64,000 bases of DNA from CBDCFV01 sp965261795. GTDB taxonomy: Bacteria; Chloroflexota; Dehalococcoidia; Lucifugimonadales; UBA3495. The DNA is taken from contig OZ253476.1 of the NCBI GenBank assembly GCA_965261795.1, forward strand, positions 3,472,001-3,536,000, written 5' to 3'. Below are positions 25,513 through 34,471 of the stretch, piece after piece. Position 1 is the first letter of the stretch. Every line of letters begins with the position of its first letter. Under the pieces are notes generated by a model, which saw only the letters and a program-made list of their open reading frames with translations, did not search any database and had not been told where the DNA came from. Made by a program: the position numbers and the translations under genes.

Positions 25513-25566
25513 CCGCTTTTGGACGCCGCCTGGCACGGATTACTGTAAGAAATTTAGCGGAGACCT

Positions 25567-26568
25567 ATGGAAGTAGGACTGTACATACGCGACTACATGG
25601 AAGACGAGGACCGTCCCATGTACCAACAGGTGGAAGAGGCCGCCGAGGTATGCCGGCGGGCCAAGTCGCTGGGTTTTTCGGTCATTTACATGCCCCAGCA
25701 CTACATCTCCCATCCCACCGTCTGGATGCAGCCGATGCAGACGTTAGCCCGCTTGGCTCCCGAAGCCGAGGGGTTGAAACTGCTGACCGCCATCCTGCTG
25801 CTTCCTTATCACAATCCGGTTGACATCGCGGAACAGACGGTGACCCTGGACCACATCAGCAACGGCAGGTTCATCCTTGGCGTTGGCTTGGGCTACCGCG
25901 TTGCGGAGCTCTCGGCATTCGGCACCAATCGCAGGGATCGAGTGAGCCGGTTTGAAGAGTCCATCGAGTTGATGAAGCTGTTGTGGGCCGGCGACGAGGT
26001 TAACTTCGACGGCAGGCACTGGCAGGTGCACGACGCCAAGCTGGCCCTGACGCCGGTTCAGCAACCCCATCCGCCCATCTGGATTGCGGCGCAGAGCCGC
26101 GGCGCGGTATGCCGGGCTGCGGCCCTGGCCGACCGCGTCATACTCGGGCCCCAGCCTGGCTGGAAGGATATCAGCGTTCTGACCCGCCAGTACAAGGAGG
26201 CCCTTGAAGAGTTGGGCAAGGACCCGGCAGGGCGGATCGGCGCCCACCGCTCCATAGCCATCGCCAGGGACCGCGAGACGGCCATCACCGAGGCCAGGGA
26301 AATGGCCGCAAAGAAAGCCGGGATGTACACCTCCTTCAATATGCAGGAAAACACCACCGTCGATTTGGGACTTGGAGGGCAACGGGAGCTATCCGACTGG
26401 GCGGTGGCGGGCAGCCCGCAGGACTGCGCCGAAATCATCAACCGTTGCAGAGAAGAGGAAGGTCTGGACTACATTGGGCTGGCCAGCTTGAACCTGCCCA
26501 AGGAGTTTTCCGCCCGGTTGGAGTACTTGCAGCTTATTTCCGAGGAACTGCTGCCGCACTTGCAATAG
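25567..26568 (+). CDS. LLM-class flavin-dependent oxidoreductase
   Basis: Luciferase-like monooxygenase/F420 reductase superfamily. The 333-residue TIM-barrel product includes FSVIYMPQHYISHP, the VTLDHISNGRFILGVGLGYR block that identifies the family, FEESIELMKLLWAGDEVNFD and PQPPIWIAA-type cofactor region (PHPPIWIAAQSRGAVCRAA). Whether FMN or F420 is used cannot be told by eye. It lies between an esterase and an amidohydrolase, which suggests stepwise attack on a complex organic compound. Confidence 0.9.
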   Translation: MEVGLYIRDYMEDEDRPMYQQVEEAAEVCRRAKSLGFSVIYMPQHYISHPTVWMQPMQTLARLAPEAEGLKLLTAILLLPYHNPVDIAEQTVTLDHISNGRFILGVGLGYRVAELSAFGTNRRDRVSRFEESIELMKLLWAGDEVNFDGRHWQVHDAKLALTPVQQPHPPIWIAAQSRGAVCRAAALADRVILGPQPGWKDISVLTRQYKEALEELGKDPAGRIGAHRSIAIARDRETAITEAREMAAKKAGMYTSFNMQENTTVDLGLGGQRELSDWAVAGSPQDCAEIINRCREEEGLDYIGLASLNLPKEFSARLEYLQLISEELLPHLQ

Positions 26569-26612
26569 ATGTCCCATTCTTGGAAGTGAACCAGATACCA
26601 GAGGAGGAGTCC

Positions 26613-27905
26613 ATGAGCACCAATGGCGCAAAGACCACGATAATCCGTAACGGCACCCTCATCAACGGAACAGGCCAGCCGGCGGCTCAGAACGACGCTG
26701 TTGTCGTGCAGGGCAACCGCATCCTCAGTGTGGGGGCAGTTCCGCCGCAGATTAATGTCGAAGACCGGGAACACGTTGAAACTATAGACGCTACCGACAA
26801 GTGGATAATGCCGGGTCTCATCGAAGGACACTGCCACCTGTCTTTCGGCCAACCGGCCATGCCAGGATTGAACGTCGCACGGGGCACCACCAGCCCCGAG
26901 TTCTCCACCATAAGGGCGGCAAAGAACGCTCAAATCGTATTGCGGTCCGGTATAACCAGCCTGTCCATCCCCGGCGGCACCTGGTTCATCGACGTAGCTC
27001 TCCGTGAGGCGATAAATGCCGGTATGATCGAGGGCCCCCGTATTTACTGCGCCGGGCGGTTCATCGTCACCTACGGCAGCATTTCCGATAACGAGCCGTC
27101 ATGGATGGGCACGCCGGAGCACGTCAACGGAGTGCTGGCCAATTCGGTGTCCGAGATGATTACGGAAGTCAGGCGGCAATGCAAGCACGGGGTGGACTTC
27201 ATAAAGATGGCCGACAGCACTTGGGGGGACTTCCAGACCATCTCCAAGGAAGAGCTTGAGTCGGTCGTTGGAGAGGCCCACCGCCGGAACGCCCGCATCG
27301 CCATTCACTCCAGGGGATCGGAATCGACCCGTGCCGCCGCCGAGGCCGGAGTGGACTGGATCATGCACGCCGACCTGGCCACCAAGGAAGACCTTGAGGT
27401 CGTGGCGGAGAAGGGTGTGCGTATCATGCCGACGATGACCTTCCTGAAGCACGCCATCGAGGTTGGACGGGACTTCGGCAGAAGCGACAGAGAGGTCGAT
27501 CAGATAAAGCACAACCTGGAGGGCAGCTACAGTATGCTGGAGCACGCCCGCGCCTTGGGCGTCAAAGTGCTCTGCGGGACCGACAGCGGCAACTCCACGG
27601 TAATGCCTTACGGTGAACTGCACGCCAACGAGATGGAAATCATGGTGAAATACGGCGGCTACACGCCCATGGAGGCCATAGTCGCAAACACTAAAGAGAA
27701 CGCTTTCGCCGTGGGACTGGAGGGGGAGTTGGGGACGATTGAGGCCGGCAAGCTGGCCGACATCCTTATACTGGACAAAGACCCATTGGCCGACGTCAGT
27801 GTCCTGAAGAAGGGCAGCCATCTATCCGCCATTATCAAGGACGGCAAAAAGGTAAACCTGAGCGGCCAATCGGACGACAAACTGCTGGCTCTAGCGGCCG
27901 ACTAA
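26613..27905 (+). CDS. Amidohydrolase family protein (imidazolonepropionase/prolidase-like)
   Basis: Metal-dependent hydrolase with an N-terminal beta-sandwich (TTIIRNGTLINGTGQPAAQN) and TIM barrel. The metal motif is GLIEGHCHLSFG (H-x-H), the bridging Lys region is VDFIKMADS, then IHSRG, DWIMHADLA and CGTDSGNSTVMPYGELH, giving the last Asp. The C terminus LGTIEAGKLADILILDKDPL is the standard beta-sandwich return. The start is ATG 26613 with GGAGGAG upstream; the frame is open further upstream but that overlaps the LLM gene. The product has about 430 residues. The substrate is unknown. Confidence 0.9.
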   Translation: MSTNGAKTTIIRNGTLINGTGQPAAQNDAVVVQGNRILSVGAVPPQINVEDREHVETIDATDKWIMPGLIEGHCHLSFGQPAMPGLNVARGTTSPEFSTIRAAKNAQIVLRSGITSLSIPGGTWFIDVALREAINAGMIEGPRIYCAGRFIVTYGSISDNEPSWMGTPEHVNGVLANSVSEMITEVRRQCKHGVDFIKMADSTWGDFQTISKEELESVVGEAHRRNARIAIHSRGSESTRAAAEAGVDWIMHADLATKEDLEVVAEKGVRIMPTMTFLKHAIEVGRDFGRSDREVDQIKHNLEGSYSMLEHARALGVKVLCGTDSGNSTVMPYGELHANEMEIMVKYGGYTPMEAIVANTKENAFAVGLEGELGTIEAGKLADILILDKDPLADVSVLKKGSHLSAIIKDGKKVNLSGQSDDKLLALAAD

Positions 27906-27939
27906 CAGGCATTTACCAGATAAATTAAAGGCAAGCCAA

Positions 27940-27968
27940 GGGGGCTTTCGTTCTGGACGAAAGCCCCC
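27940..27968 (+). terminator. Intrinsic terminator after the amidohydrolase
   Basis: 11-bp perfect stem GGGGGCTTTCG/CGAAAGCCCCC with a 7-nt loop followed by TGTTTATTGTT. It lies 35 bp past the stop at 27905 and before the convergent gene at 28000. Confidence 0.88.
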
Positions 27969-27999
27969 TGTTTATTGTTAACTTCGGACATGTTGCCAT

Positions 28000-28509
28000 T
28001 TACAAGGGATGCAACGGGGAAAATCCTACCGGTGATGAATCGCCAATCTGTAAACTCCGGTCGCCCGTCAGCAATCGCAAGTATCCCCTGTCGTCCTCGT
28101 CCTCGATTGTAAAGGGACGAGGTGCTGCAGACCGAATGTCGTCCAAGTCCGGCAACAGTGTTTCCACCAAGTCGATGCCACCTTGAATTACGCGTGTTCC
28201 TGCAAAGTTTTCGTAGAAGTTTTGATGAAGTATATTCGCGTGATTGGTAGCGATCTCTATGTCGCTACGGCCGCTCTCTCTGGCGATTTGATAGCCAATC
28301 GCTATCACGTGGTTGTGGCCCTGGTGTCTCCAACCGCGCGATTGAGCTATTGCTTTTAGGGCATGGGCCAACGCCCCCCAAGCCTTTTCCGAGGCTTGCA
28401 GTTGGTCACCTTTGTCAAGTTCTTCCTTAGCCTGCTGTAGGAACCTTCGGCTTATCTCCGTATGGTCATTTGGGCCGGCATTTCCAAGTTCAGGCAGTGG
28501 TGTGGCCAT
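28000..28509 (-). CDS. Hypothetical protein, HEPN/PaREP1-like helical domain
   Basis: 169 residues, weakly reminiscent of HEPN or PaREP1-type helical proteins: FLQQAKEELDKGDQLQASEK followed by WGALAHALKAIAQSRGWRHQ. It has no RX4-6H motif of active HEPN RNases that I can define confidently. The C-terminal 50 residues are acidic and unstructured-looking. It stands alone, flanked by a terminator on one side and a repeat-rich spacer on the other, with no obvious nucleotidyltransferase partner. Function unknown. Confidence 0.55.
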   Translation of the reverse strand: MATPLPELGNAGPNDHTEISRRFLQQAKEELDKGDQLQASEKAWGALAHALKAIAQSRGWRHQGHNHVIAIGYQIARESGRSDIEIATNHANILHQNFYENFAGTRVIQGGIDLVETLLPDLDDIRSAAPRPFTIEDEDDRGYLRLLTGDRSLQIGDSSPVGFSPLHPL

Positions 28510-28544
28510 GTATCCTCCCTGCTCCGCATTTTATCACTCCCGAC

Positions 28545-28794
28545 CGGTTGCCAGCCCTTCCCGGACCAGGGCAAGCGAGTTATAAAGTTTTGCGGCCCAT
28601 TTAATCCCCCGTCTTCACGAGGGCAGGCGTCATTCCCGCGAAGGCGGGAATCCACACTGTCTCCCTTGGGCAAATTTACCCTTTACAATGACTATGAATT
28701 CCCGTTTCCACGGGAATGACAGAAGGTTCTACGGCAGATTTGGCCTGTCTGGTGCACTGATAATTAAAACGCGGTTGCCAGCCCTTCCCGGACC
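28545..28794. repeat. Repeat-rich spacer: 23-bp direct repeats flanking a REP palindrome
   Basis: A 23-bp direct repeat beginning CGGTTGCCAGCCCTTCCCGG occurs at 28545-28567 and 28772-28794. Between them is a REP-like palindrome ATTCCCGC-GAAG-GCGGGAAT (28632-28651) and a half copy near 28702. No gene is supported in this 290-bp spacer. The layout could be an inserted cassette bounded by a duplication. Confidence 0.7.
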
Positions 28795-28797
28795 CCG

Positions 28798-30393
28798 TCA
28801 GTGGTTCTCAATAATCTCCTGGTACTGCTCCAGCTTGGCCACGACGGCGTTTCGCTCATCCTTGGTGGGGTTCCTGGGGTCTTTTGCCTTGGGAAGACGG
28901 CCCACCTTGAGCATTGCGGCCATCAGCAGGAGACGGGCCTTGTTGGTGTCGAGGTTGCTGCCCGCGATGCTCAAGCCGCCCCGGTTGTCGGAAGGGACTC
29001 GCCCGCCCGGATCGGCCCGTCCCACCCGCACCGTCGGCATCCCGCTGAAGGCGGCGATGGTCAATGCGGCGTGCTGGGAAGCGGAACCCATGCCGTAGGG
29101 TGAAGTTCCTTCCAGAACGAACCCGTGCAGTTGGGGCGCTTCCCCGTCCGGTCTCGCTTGGTCATTCTGGGCCTTTTGTATCCGTGCCATTATGTCAACT
29201 TCGTTGTCCGGGTCGTGGGGGTCATCTTCGCTCATGTAAGCGCCGTACTTTACGATGTGGACCCGGGGAATAGCGGATGAGACCAGACCGCCATCCGAGT
29301 CCTTGACCCGGACTGTGGTGAGACTGATGTCGCCGAGGGCGTTTGGAAACACCAGTTCCTCGGGCAGCCGGTTCAGGTTGACTCCGGAGGTGGACGCCCG
29401 GTTATATGCCGGACGGTACCATACGGTCACCGGCGGCCCGACCGTGCCCAGGATACCGCCGTGCCCGCCGGTGGCTTTGTAATTGCCGGGGCGGTCGTCG
29501 GCTTTCTTGAACTCCCGCGCGGCGTAGATGCGTTCGTCCTGCACCCCGACGGCTCCCAACCCGACACCGCAGCCCGACAGGATGTATCCCACCGCGTCCA
29601 CGATGTTGCGGTCTCCGTCGTTGGCCAGTTGGCCGTGGGTGCGTTGGGACGCAATCCCCGCTATGGGGAGGTCGGTGTCTATCAGCAGGCTGAGCCAGTA
29701 AGTGGTCTCTTCCACCGTGGGGCTTCCCTCAAGCCAGATTCCGCCGGCGTAATTGCCCGTAGCCAGCGCTCGTTGCACCGTGTTGGTAACCCTGGCCAAG
29801 TCCGAGTAGCGAGGCCGGGTCGCCAAACCATAGGGTTTGTAAGCGAAATAGTCTCTCCCTGACATCTCTCCCTTGGTTGTATATCCGGCGGGCGGCAGGG
29901 CTCGGATAAACTCGTAATTCGCCATCCGGTCCAGGATGCTGCCCTCCCCGTTTTCGTCCCGCCCTGGGATGGTCCTGTCGATGTCGGTGAAAATACGCGA
30001 TGCGTCGGGGTAGAAGAACTGCCGGCCGCCGAACCCGGTTTCAGTATCGAACAGATCGTTCTCCTCGAAAGGCGCCCCTGTGGTCGACCCGTCGGCCCGC
30101 CTGGCCACGTAGGGCAGCGGGTAGGGGCCGTCCTCCGGCCGCAGCTCTACCTCGTAGTAGTCTTTCCCGTCGTCGTGGTAAACGGTCTTGGCGTCCTCTT
30201 CCATTGGGTGGCCCGTGAACTTGCGAATCTTGACCACCACAGGCTCATGCAATACTTGGGAGGCCAAGTGCTCGTAGCGGCCTTCCAGCACCCGCTCGCC
30301 GGGCAGCCGCCCCTTGTTGCCGGTAACGAGCGTGGGCGAGTTGGCGATGGTGGAAGTCGGCCCGGAGAATACCGCGATGGTTGCTTTAGCCAT
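28798..30393 (-). CDS. Asparaginase/glutaminase-like protein, unusually long
   Basis: The 531-residue product starts MAKATIAVFSGPTSTIANSP, like the first strand of type I/II asparaginases (GGTI-type loop replaced by SGPTSTIANSP). In the middle is ASQRTHGQLANDGDRNIVDA, resembling the second catalytic block, and near the end VLEGTSPYGMGSASQHAA and IAAFSGMPTVRVGRADPGGR resemble the C-terminal asparaginase domain. About 200 residues are extra relative to ordinary asparaginases. There is no signal peptide. It is downstream of a dihydropyrimidinase-like gene on the same strand, suggesting amide or ureide hydrolysis in one pathway. The assignment rests on fold-level resemblance, so the substrate is uncertain. 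Confidence 0.65.
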   Translation of the reverse strand: MAKATIAVFSGPTSTIANSPTLVTGNKGRLPGERVLEGRYEHLASQVLHEPVVVKIRKFTGHPMEEDAKTVYHDDGKDYYEVELRPEDGPYPLPYVARRADGSTTGAPFEENDLFDTETGFGGRQFFYPDASRIFTDIDRTIPGRDENGEGSILDRMANYEFIRALPPAGYTTKGEMSGRDYFAYKPYGLATRPRYSDLARVTNTVQRALATGNYAGGIWLEGSPTVEETTYWLSLLIDTDLPIAGIASQRTHGQLANDGDRNIVDAVGYILSGCGVGLGAVGVQDERIYAAREFKKADDRPGNYKATGGHGGILGTVGPPVTVWYRPAYNRASTSGVNLNRLPEELVFPNALGDISLTTVRVKDSDGGLVSSAIPRVHIVKYGAYMSEDDPHDPDNEVDIMARIQKAQNDQARPDGEAPQLHGFVLEGTSPYGMGSASQHAALTIAAFSGMPTVRVGRADPGGRVPSDNRGGLSIAGSNLDTNKARLLLMAAMLKVGRLPKAKDPRNPTKDERNAVVAKLEQYQEIIENH

Positions 30394-30420
30394 GATTGCA
30401 CCTCAAATCTACAAAGTAGG

Positions 30421-30451
30421 AAGTCCCCTCTCTCCGCGTGAGAGGGGACTT
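30421..30451 (-). terminator. Strong intergenic hairpin between hydantoinase and asparaginase-like genes
   Basis: Perfect 12-bp stem AAGTCCCCTCTC/GAGAGGGGACTT with a 7-nt loop between the two minus-strand genes. No T-run follows, so it may attenuate or process the transcript rather than fully terminate it. Confidence 0.5.
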
Positions 30452-30504
30452 TAGGACCGCCTTCATGGGCGGCGTTGGAGAGTTGAATCTGGATTGGGCA
30501 GGGG

Positions 30505-31956
30505 TTAGAAAGCAGGCCTCGACAGCACCCGGGGATTAATCCTGCGGGGGACCAACTGCCCGTCGTCGCCGGTGCCCAGCAGTTTCCCACCGTCCACCAT
30601 AACTTTTCCGCGCAGGATGACCGTGGTAGGCCACCCTTCGATATCCCAACCTTCCCAAGGAGAGTAGTCGGGGACATGCAGGTCGTCCATGGTGAGGGCT
30701 TTCTTGATGGATGGGTCGATGATGGTGATGTCGGCGTCGCTGCCAACGGCTATTGCGCCCTTCCTTGGGTAGAGACCCAGCATCTTGGCGGCATTACTGG
30801 AGGTAACGTCGGCGTAGTGCTCCAAGGACATTCCTTTTTTGACCACCGCCTCGGTGTAGTTGACCCCCATGCGTATCTCGATGCCGATGTTGCCGCCGCG
30901 AACGTCCACAACGTTGCGGCCCGCTATCTTGTCCAAGTAGGTGGTGAAGCTGCTGTCGGTGGCGGTGAACGCCAGGTCCGACCGCATGAGACCGTCCCAA
31001 AGGCCCACGCGGTCCTCCTCGTACTTCAAAGAGGGATAGGTGTGATACTTCATCCCGTCCGCTTCTCTGTACCGGTCGCAATTGAAGGAGAGGGCCAGTG
31101 TCAATACCTCGCCGTATACCGGCATACCCCGGCTGCGGGCCTCGGATATTACGTCAAGCCCGTCCTGGGCGGTTACGTGGACGAAGTACATCCCTGCGCC
31201 GGTCCGTTCCGCCAAACGCACCACGGTGCGAAACGCCAGGTCCTCCACCGTCTTGGAGTGGATGAGGTGGACGTTGTACCAGTCCCAATGGCCCCGTTGC
31301 TGGGCCAGCAGGTAGTTGTACATCACCAACTCGTCGTCCTCTCCGTGCACCGCCAGCACACCGTCGTGTTTGGCGACCTGCTGCATCACCTGCTCCAGCC
31401 GCCCTGAGTCTATCTTGCCTATGGGAGTCAACGAATTAGCCCGGCCCTCCGGCGGCCGGATGTCGGTGGTGAAGATTTTGACGCTGGGAAAGCCGGCGTT
31501 AATCAACTCGCCGTAGCGGGAGATGGCGTCGGGTGTGCTGTCGTTCTTGTATATGCAATGGGTGGAGTAATCGGTGTAGGCGTTGCCCTTCCACGGATTG
31601 ATGAAGTCGTGGATGCCCTTGACGAGGTCGCCCTCGTTAGGCACGGGAGCAAAATCGATCACCGTAGTCGTGCCGCCCCAGATAGCTCCCAGCGAGTGCA
31701 GACCGGGGCCAGCGTTGGGCGTTCCCGTCACCAGTTCCCGCGCCCCGGGCTGAACGTTGGCGGCGGCGTGGGCGTGGGGTTCGATGCCGCCGGGCACTAC
31801 GATCCTACCCGCCGCGTCGACAGCGGTAACTCCTTCGTCAGGTAAATGCCCCGGCAAGGCTATTGCGGCGATTCTGCCGTCTTGGACGCCAATGTCCCAC
31901 TCGCCCACTCCCGACGGGGTAACCACCGTTCCACCCTTGATTATCATGTCCAGCAT
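30505..31956 (-). CDS. Dihydropyrimidinase/D-hydantoinase-like amidohydrolase
   Basis: Cyclic-amide hydrolase of the dihydropyrimidinase group. The 483-residue product starts with MIIKGGTVVTPSGVGEWDIG. The metal motif is GGIEPHAHAAA (H-x-H). The carboxylated Lys lies in FPSVKIFTTD near residue 157. HLIHSKTVED, YFVHVTAQDGLDV and FTATDSSFTTYL give the remaining ligands. The C-terminal KGAIAVGSDADITIIDPSIK is typical. It would act on hydantoins, dihydropyrimidines or allantoin-like rings; the exact substrate is not readable. Confidence 0.88.
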   Translation of the reverse strand: MLDMIIKGGTVVTPSGVGEWDIGVQDGRIAAIALPGHLPDEGVTAVDAAGRIVVPGGIEPHAHAAANVQPGARELVTGTPNAGPGLHSLGAIWGGTTTVIDFAPVPNEGDLVKGIHDFINPWKGNAYTDYSTHCIYKNDSTPDAISRYGELINAGFPSVKIFTTDIRPPEGRANSLTPIGKIDSGRLEQVMQQVAKHDGVLAVHGEDDELVMYNYLLAQQRGHWDWYNVHLIHSKTVEDLAFRTVVRLAERTGAGMYFVHVTAQDGLDVISEARSRGMPVYGEVLTLALSFNCDRYREADGMKYHTYPSLKYEEDRVGLWDGLMRSDLAFTATDSSFTTYLDKIAGRNVVDVRGGNIGIEIRMGVNYTEAVVKKGMSLEHYADVTSSNAAKMLGLYPRKGAIAVGSDADITIIDPSIKKALTMDDLHVPDYSPWEGWDIEGWPTTVILRGKVMVDGGKLLGTGDDGQLVPRRINPRVLSRPAF

Positions 31957-32032
31957 GGCTCTCCTCCATTACACCGATGTTTATTGCTAATGGCTCGTTT
32001 GCAGAGGGAGAGGGAATTGCACAAACCCGTTG

Positions 32033-33166
32033 TCAGGCAATCCTTTCCAAGTCGAAGCCGTACAGCTTGGCGGCATTGCCGCCGACGATCTTGGCCTTCT
32101 CGTCCTGGGGCACCCCGGTCAGGATGTCGTCCAGGATTTCCCGGGACTTGGGGAAGGTGGACTCGGAGTGAGGGTAGTCCGATCCCCACATCAAGCTATC
32201 TACACCGATGATGTCCCGCAGCCGGATGCCCACAGCGTCTTCCTGGAAGCTCAAGTAAACGTTGCTGTGGAAGAAATCGCTGGGCAGGGCATCGCCTTTA
32301 AACCTGTAGCTGGCTTCCTCATGCCGCTCTTGGTAGGTGTAGTCCATCGTGCCCAACAGGTGCGGAGCCCAAGCCAGCTCGAACTCCACTATCGCTACTT
32401 GAAGCTTGGGATTTCTCTCAAACACGCCGGAGAAAATCATGTCGCACAGTGAGGTCGAAGGCCAGAACACCTTGTTGGCCCTTCGGCTGGCGTCCCGCAT
32501 GGTTGTATTTCCCAAACCCCTGTTCCGGCCCTCGCGAGTGGTGGCCGTATGGAGGCTCAACGGCATGTTCAGGTCCTGCGCCGCCGCCCAGAAAGGTTCG
32601 TACTCTTCCCCGAAGTACCGGCGGTCCTCTGCGGGATACTCGGTGATCATCCCGCCCACCAACCCCATCCTGGCGGTCCGCTCCAGTTCCTTCATGCCCT
32701 CCTGCACGTCGTCCAGGTTGATCATGGCCAAGCCCTTGAGCCTTAGTGGATCGGCCTTGCAGAAGTCGGCCAGCCAGTCGTTGTAGGCCCGGAACACCGC
32801 CGACATCAGGGGCGGGTCGGCAATCTTGAAGTAAAACAGCCCTTGGGACGGGTAAAGCACTTCGCCCGATACCCCGTCAATCACCATGTCCTTCAAGTGC
32901 TGGTCGGGGTCATACCCGCCGACGTGGACATCTTCAAACCGGCCTTCGGTGGAGATGGTTTCCGGAGCTTCGAACCGGGCTCCCGCGTTGGATATAAGCC
33001 CGATGCCGGAAATCACTTGGTCCTTCTCGATTACCAGTTGGTCCACGTCCCCAATTCTTACCATGCGGGGACCGCGGTCCTTGAACTTGGGGTCTATTCG
33101 TTGCGTCCACAAATCCGGGGGTTCAAACACATGGGAATCCGACGAGATTACGATTTCGGCTGCCAT
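32033..33166 (-). CDS. Amidohydrolase_2-family metal-dependent hydrolase (paralogue 1)
   Basis: TIM-barrel hydrolase or decarboxylase of the PF04909 type. The product starts EIVISSDSHVFEPPDLWTQR, where D-x-H replaces the usual H-x-H metal motif. MPLSLHTATTREGRN holds the next His, and LMWGSDYPHSESTFPKS provides the C-terminal Asp/His pair. The ATG at 33166 has AGGAG 7 nt upstream and is preferred to an ATG six codons earlier. The product has about 377 residues. It lies 77 bp downstream of the start of the hydantoinase gene region, same strand. One of four such paralogues in the window. Confidence 0.88.
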   Translation of the reverse strand: MAAEIVISSDSHVFEPPDLWTQRIDPKFKDRGPRMVRIGDVDQLVIEKDQVISGIGLISNAGARFEAPETISTEGRFEDVHVGGYDPDQHLKDMVIDGVSGEVLYPSQGLFYFKIADPPLMSAVFRAYNDWLADFCKADPLRLKGLAMINLDDVQEGMKELERTARMGLVGGMITEYPAEDRRYFGEEYEPFWAAAQDLNMPLSLHTATTREGRNRGLGNTTMRDASRRANKVFWPSTSLCDMIFSGVFERNPKLQVAIVEFELAWAPHLLGTMDYTYQERHEEASYRFKGDALPSDFFHSNVYLSFQEDAVGIRLRDIIGVDSLMWGSDYPHSESTFPKSREILDDILTGVPQDEKAKIVGGNAAKLYGFDLERIA

Positions 33167-33263
33167 AAAACGCTCCTGAATCAAGCGTGTTGAGGTGAAG
33201 TCAGGGCTGAACCGCCGCTATTCTAACATACGCCCAAAACCCTCCATACGCCCATAGCCTTCC

Positions 33264-33388
33264 AAGAAACTGTCTCAAAACTTGCCGAAGCACCCCACCC
33301 GTCATTCCCGCGCAGGCGGGAATCTATGGACCTCGGGCAGCGACGTTGGGAAATCAGCGACACTGATTGGTTTTGAGGTAGCCCTCTA
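33264..33388. repeat. MITE family 1, copy 1
   Basis: About 125 bp with terminal inverted repeats ACTGTCTCAAAAC and GTTTTGAGGTAGC, and a REP palindrome ATTCCCGC-GCAG-GCGGGAAT in the middle. It shares its full layout with copies at 34175 and 45080. The rest of the 394-bp spacer between 33166 and 33560 has no supported gene. Confidence 0.85.
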
Positions 33389-33559
33389 AACGTTCCCTCT
33401 CACGTTGGTGTAATCACGTTTGATGCGCTCTACCATGTCCGTTCTCTAATTTTGGCCCAAAGGCGGAATCACGGGTCCTATATGCGGCTGTACGGCGACG
33501 TCATTTCGACCATTCAAACGCAAGAGTCCGGAACGGCAAGGCAAGGACGGCGGCTTGTC

Positions 33560-34135
33560 TCAAACCCGGTGTGGACGCGGCGCCAGGGCGGCAGCCAGAC
33601 CGGCCGAAACTGAGCCGATCAGGCCGAGGGCCAAGTCGCCCAGCGTGTCAGAGTAAGCCGTAATAAGCTCGGGCGAGTTGCGAATAAAGGCGAAGTACTC
33701 GGCGATCTCCCATAATATGGTGGTGACCGCACCGAACCCCACTACAAACGCTAAAGTCTCCCAACGCCCGATACGGTTCCGCCAAGCCAGGACGCCTATG
33801 GCGCCGGAGAGCAGCGCCCAATTGATGAAGTGATTCGCGTCGTCCCACCACCAGATCGTGTCGTATAGGTCCGAGGCGTTGCCGACGGTGTCCACGAGGA
33901 AAGGCAGGGTCAGTAGAACGTCGGCGGCGTATGGGTAGGCTGCCCTTCGGCCAAACGCTGCCCAAATTACGGGTATCACCAAGGCGGCAATCGGGTATGT
34001 GGCCAGCCGCCATAGGAAGGCTTTACCTTCGAATTGTTGCAGTCCCGAGAAGACCCCGAATGCCAGCAGGCAAATCAACGCGGCCTTGACGCTGAAATTG
34101 ACCCAGAATGCCGTTGAAGGTTTACGCAGGTTCAT
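33560..34135 (-). CDS. DUF2238-like integral membrane protein
   Basis: 191 residues with five or six hydrophobic segments. The sequence WWWDDANHFINWALLSGAIG, followed by TTILWEIAEYFAFIRN and AYSDTLGDLALGLIGSVSAG, matches the conserved WDD-H ... WE-x-E ... DTxGDL pattern of DUF2238/YjdF-type membrane proteins, whose function is not known. It is bracketed by two MITE copies, 170 bp downstream and 40 bp upstream, so it may be in a relocated segment. Confidence 0.75.
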   Translation of the reverse strand: MNLRKPSTAFWVNFSVKAALICLLAFGVFSGLQQFEGKAFLWRLATYPIAALVIPVIWAAFGRRAAYPYAADVLLTLPFLVDTVGNASDLYDTIWWWDDANHFINWALLSGAIGVLAWRNRIGRWETLAFVVGFGAVTTILWEIAEYFAFIRNSPELITAYSDTLGDLALGLIGSVSAGLAAALAPRPHRV

Positions 34136-34174
34136 GATCAGCCGGACTGTCTTTAGATTTTATGCGCGTACCAG

Positions 34175-34300
34175 TAAGAAACTATCTCAAAACTTGTCGC
34201 AGCGCCCAACCCGTCATTCCCGCGAAGGCGGGAATCTATGGGCCTCGGCCTGCGGTGTTGGGAAATCAGCAAGACTCATTGGTTTTGAGATAGTCTCTAA
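34175..34300. repeat. MITE family 1, copy 2
   Basis: 126 bp. The left end is TAAGAAACTATCTCAAAAC, the right end GTTTTGAGATAGTCTCTAA, and the central REP is ATTCCCGC-GAAG-GCGGGAAT. It shares most of its bases with copy 3. The remaining sequence to 34472 (about 170 bp) shows nothing I can support. Confidence 0.9.
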
Positions 34301-34471
34301 GATCCGATAGCCTTGATGACGGCTTTGGCAATGACCGCCAAGCAACGGCTTAAGGTAGTCCTTGCCAAAGCAATAGATAGCTGGGTATTATGCTACGAGC
34401 CTTGAATGACCCTATCGGACGAGTGCTGCCCCAAGGCGGCGGCTTGCCTGTGCTAAGGAACCAAGGGCGCG

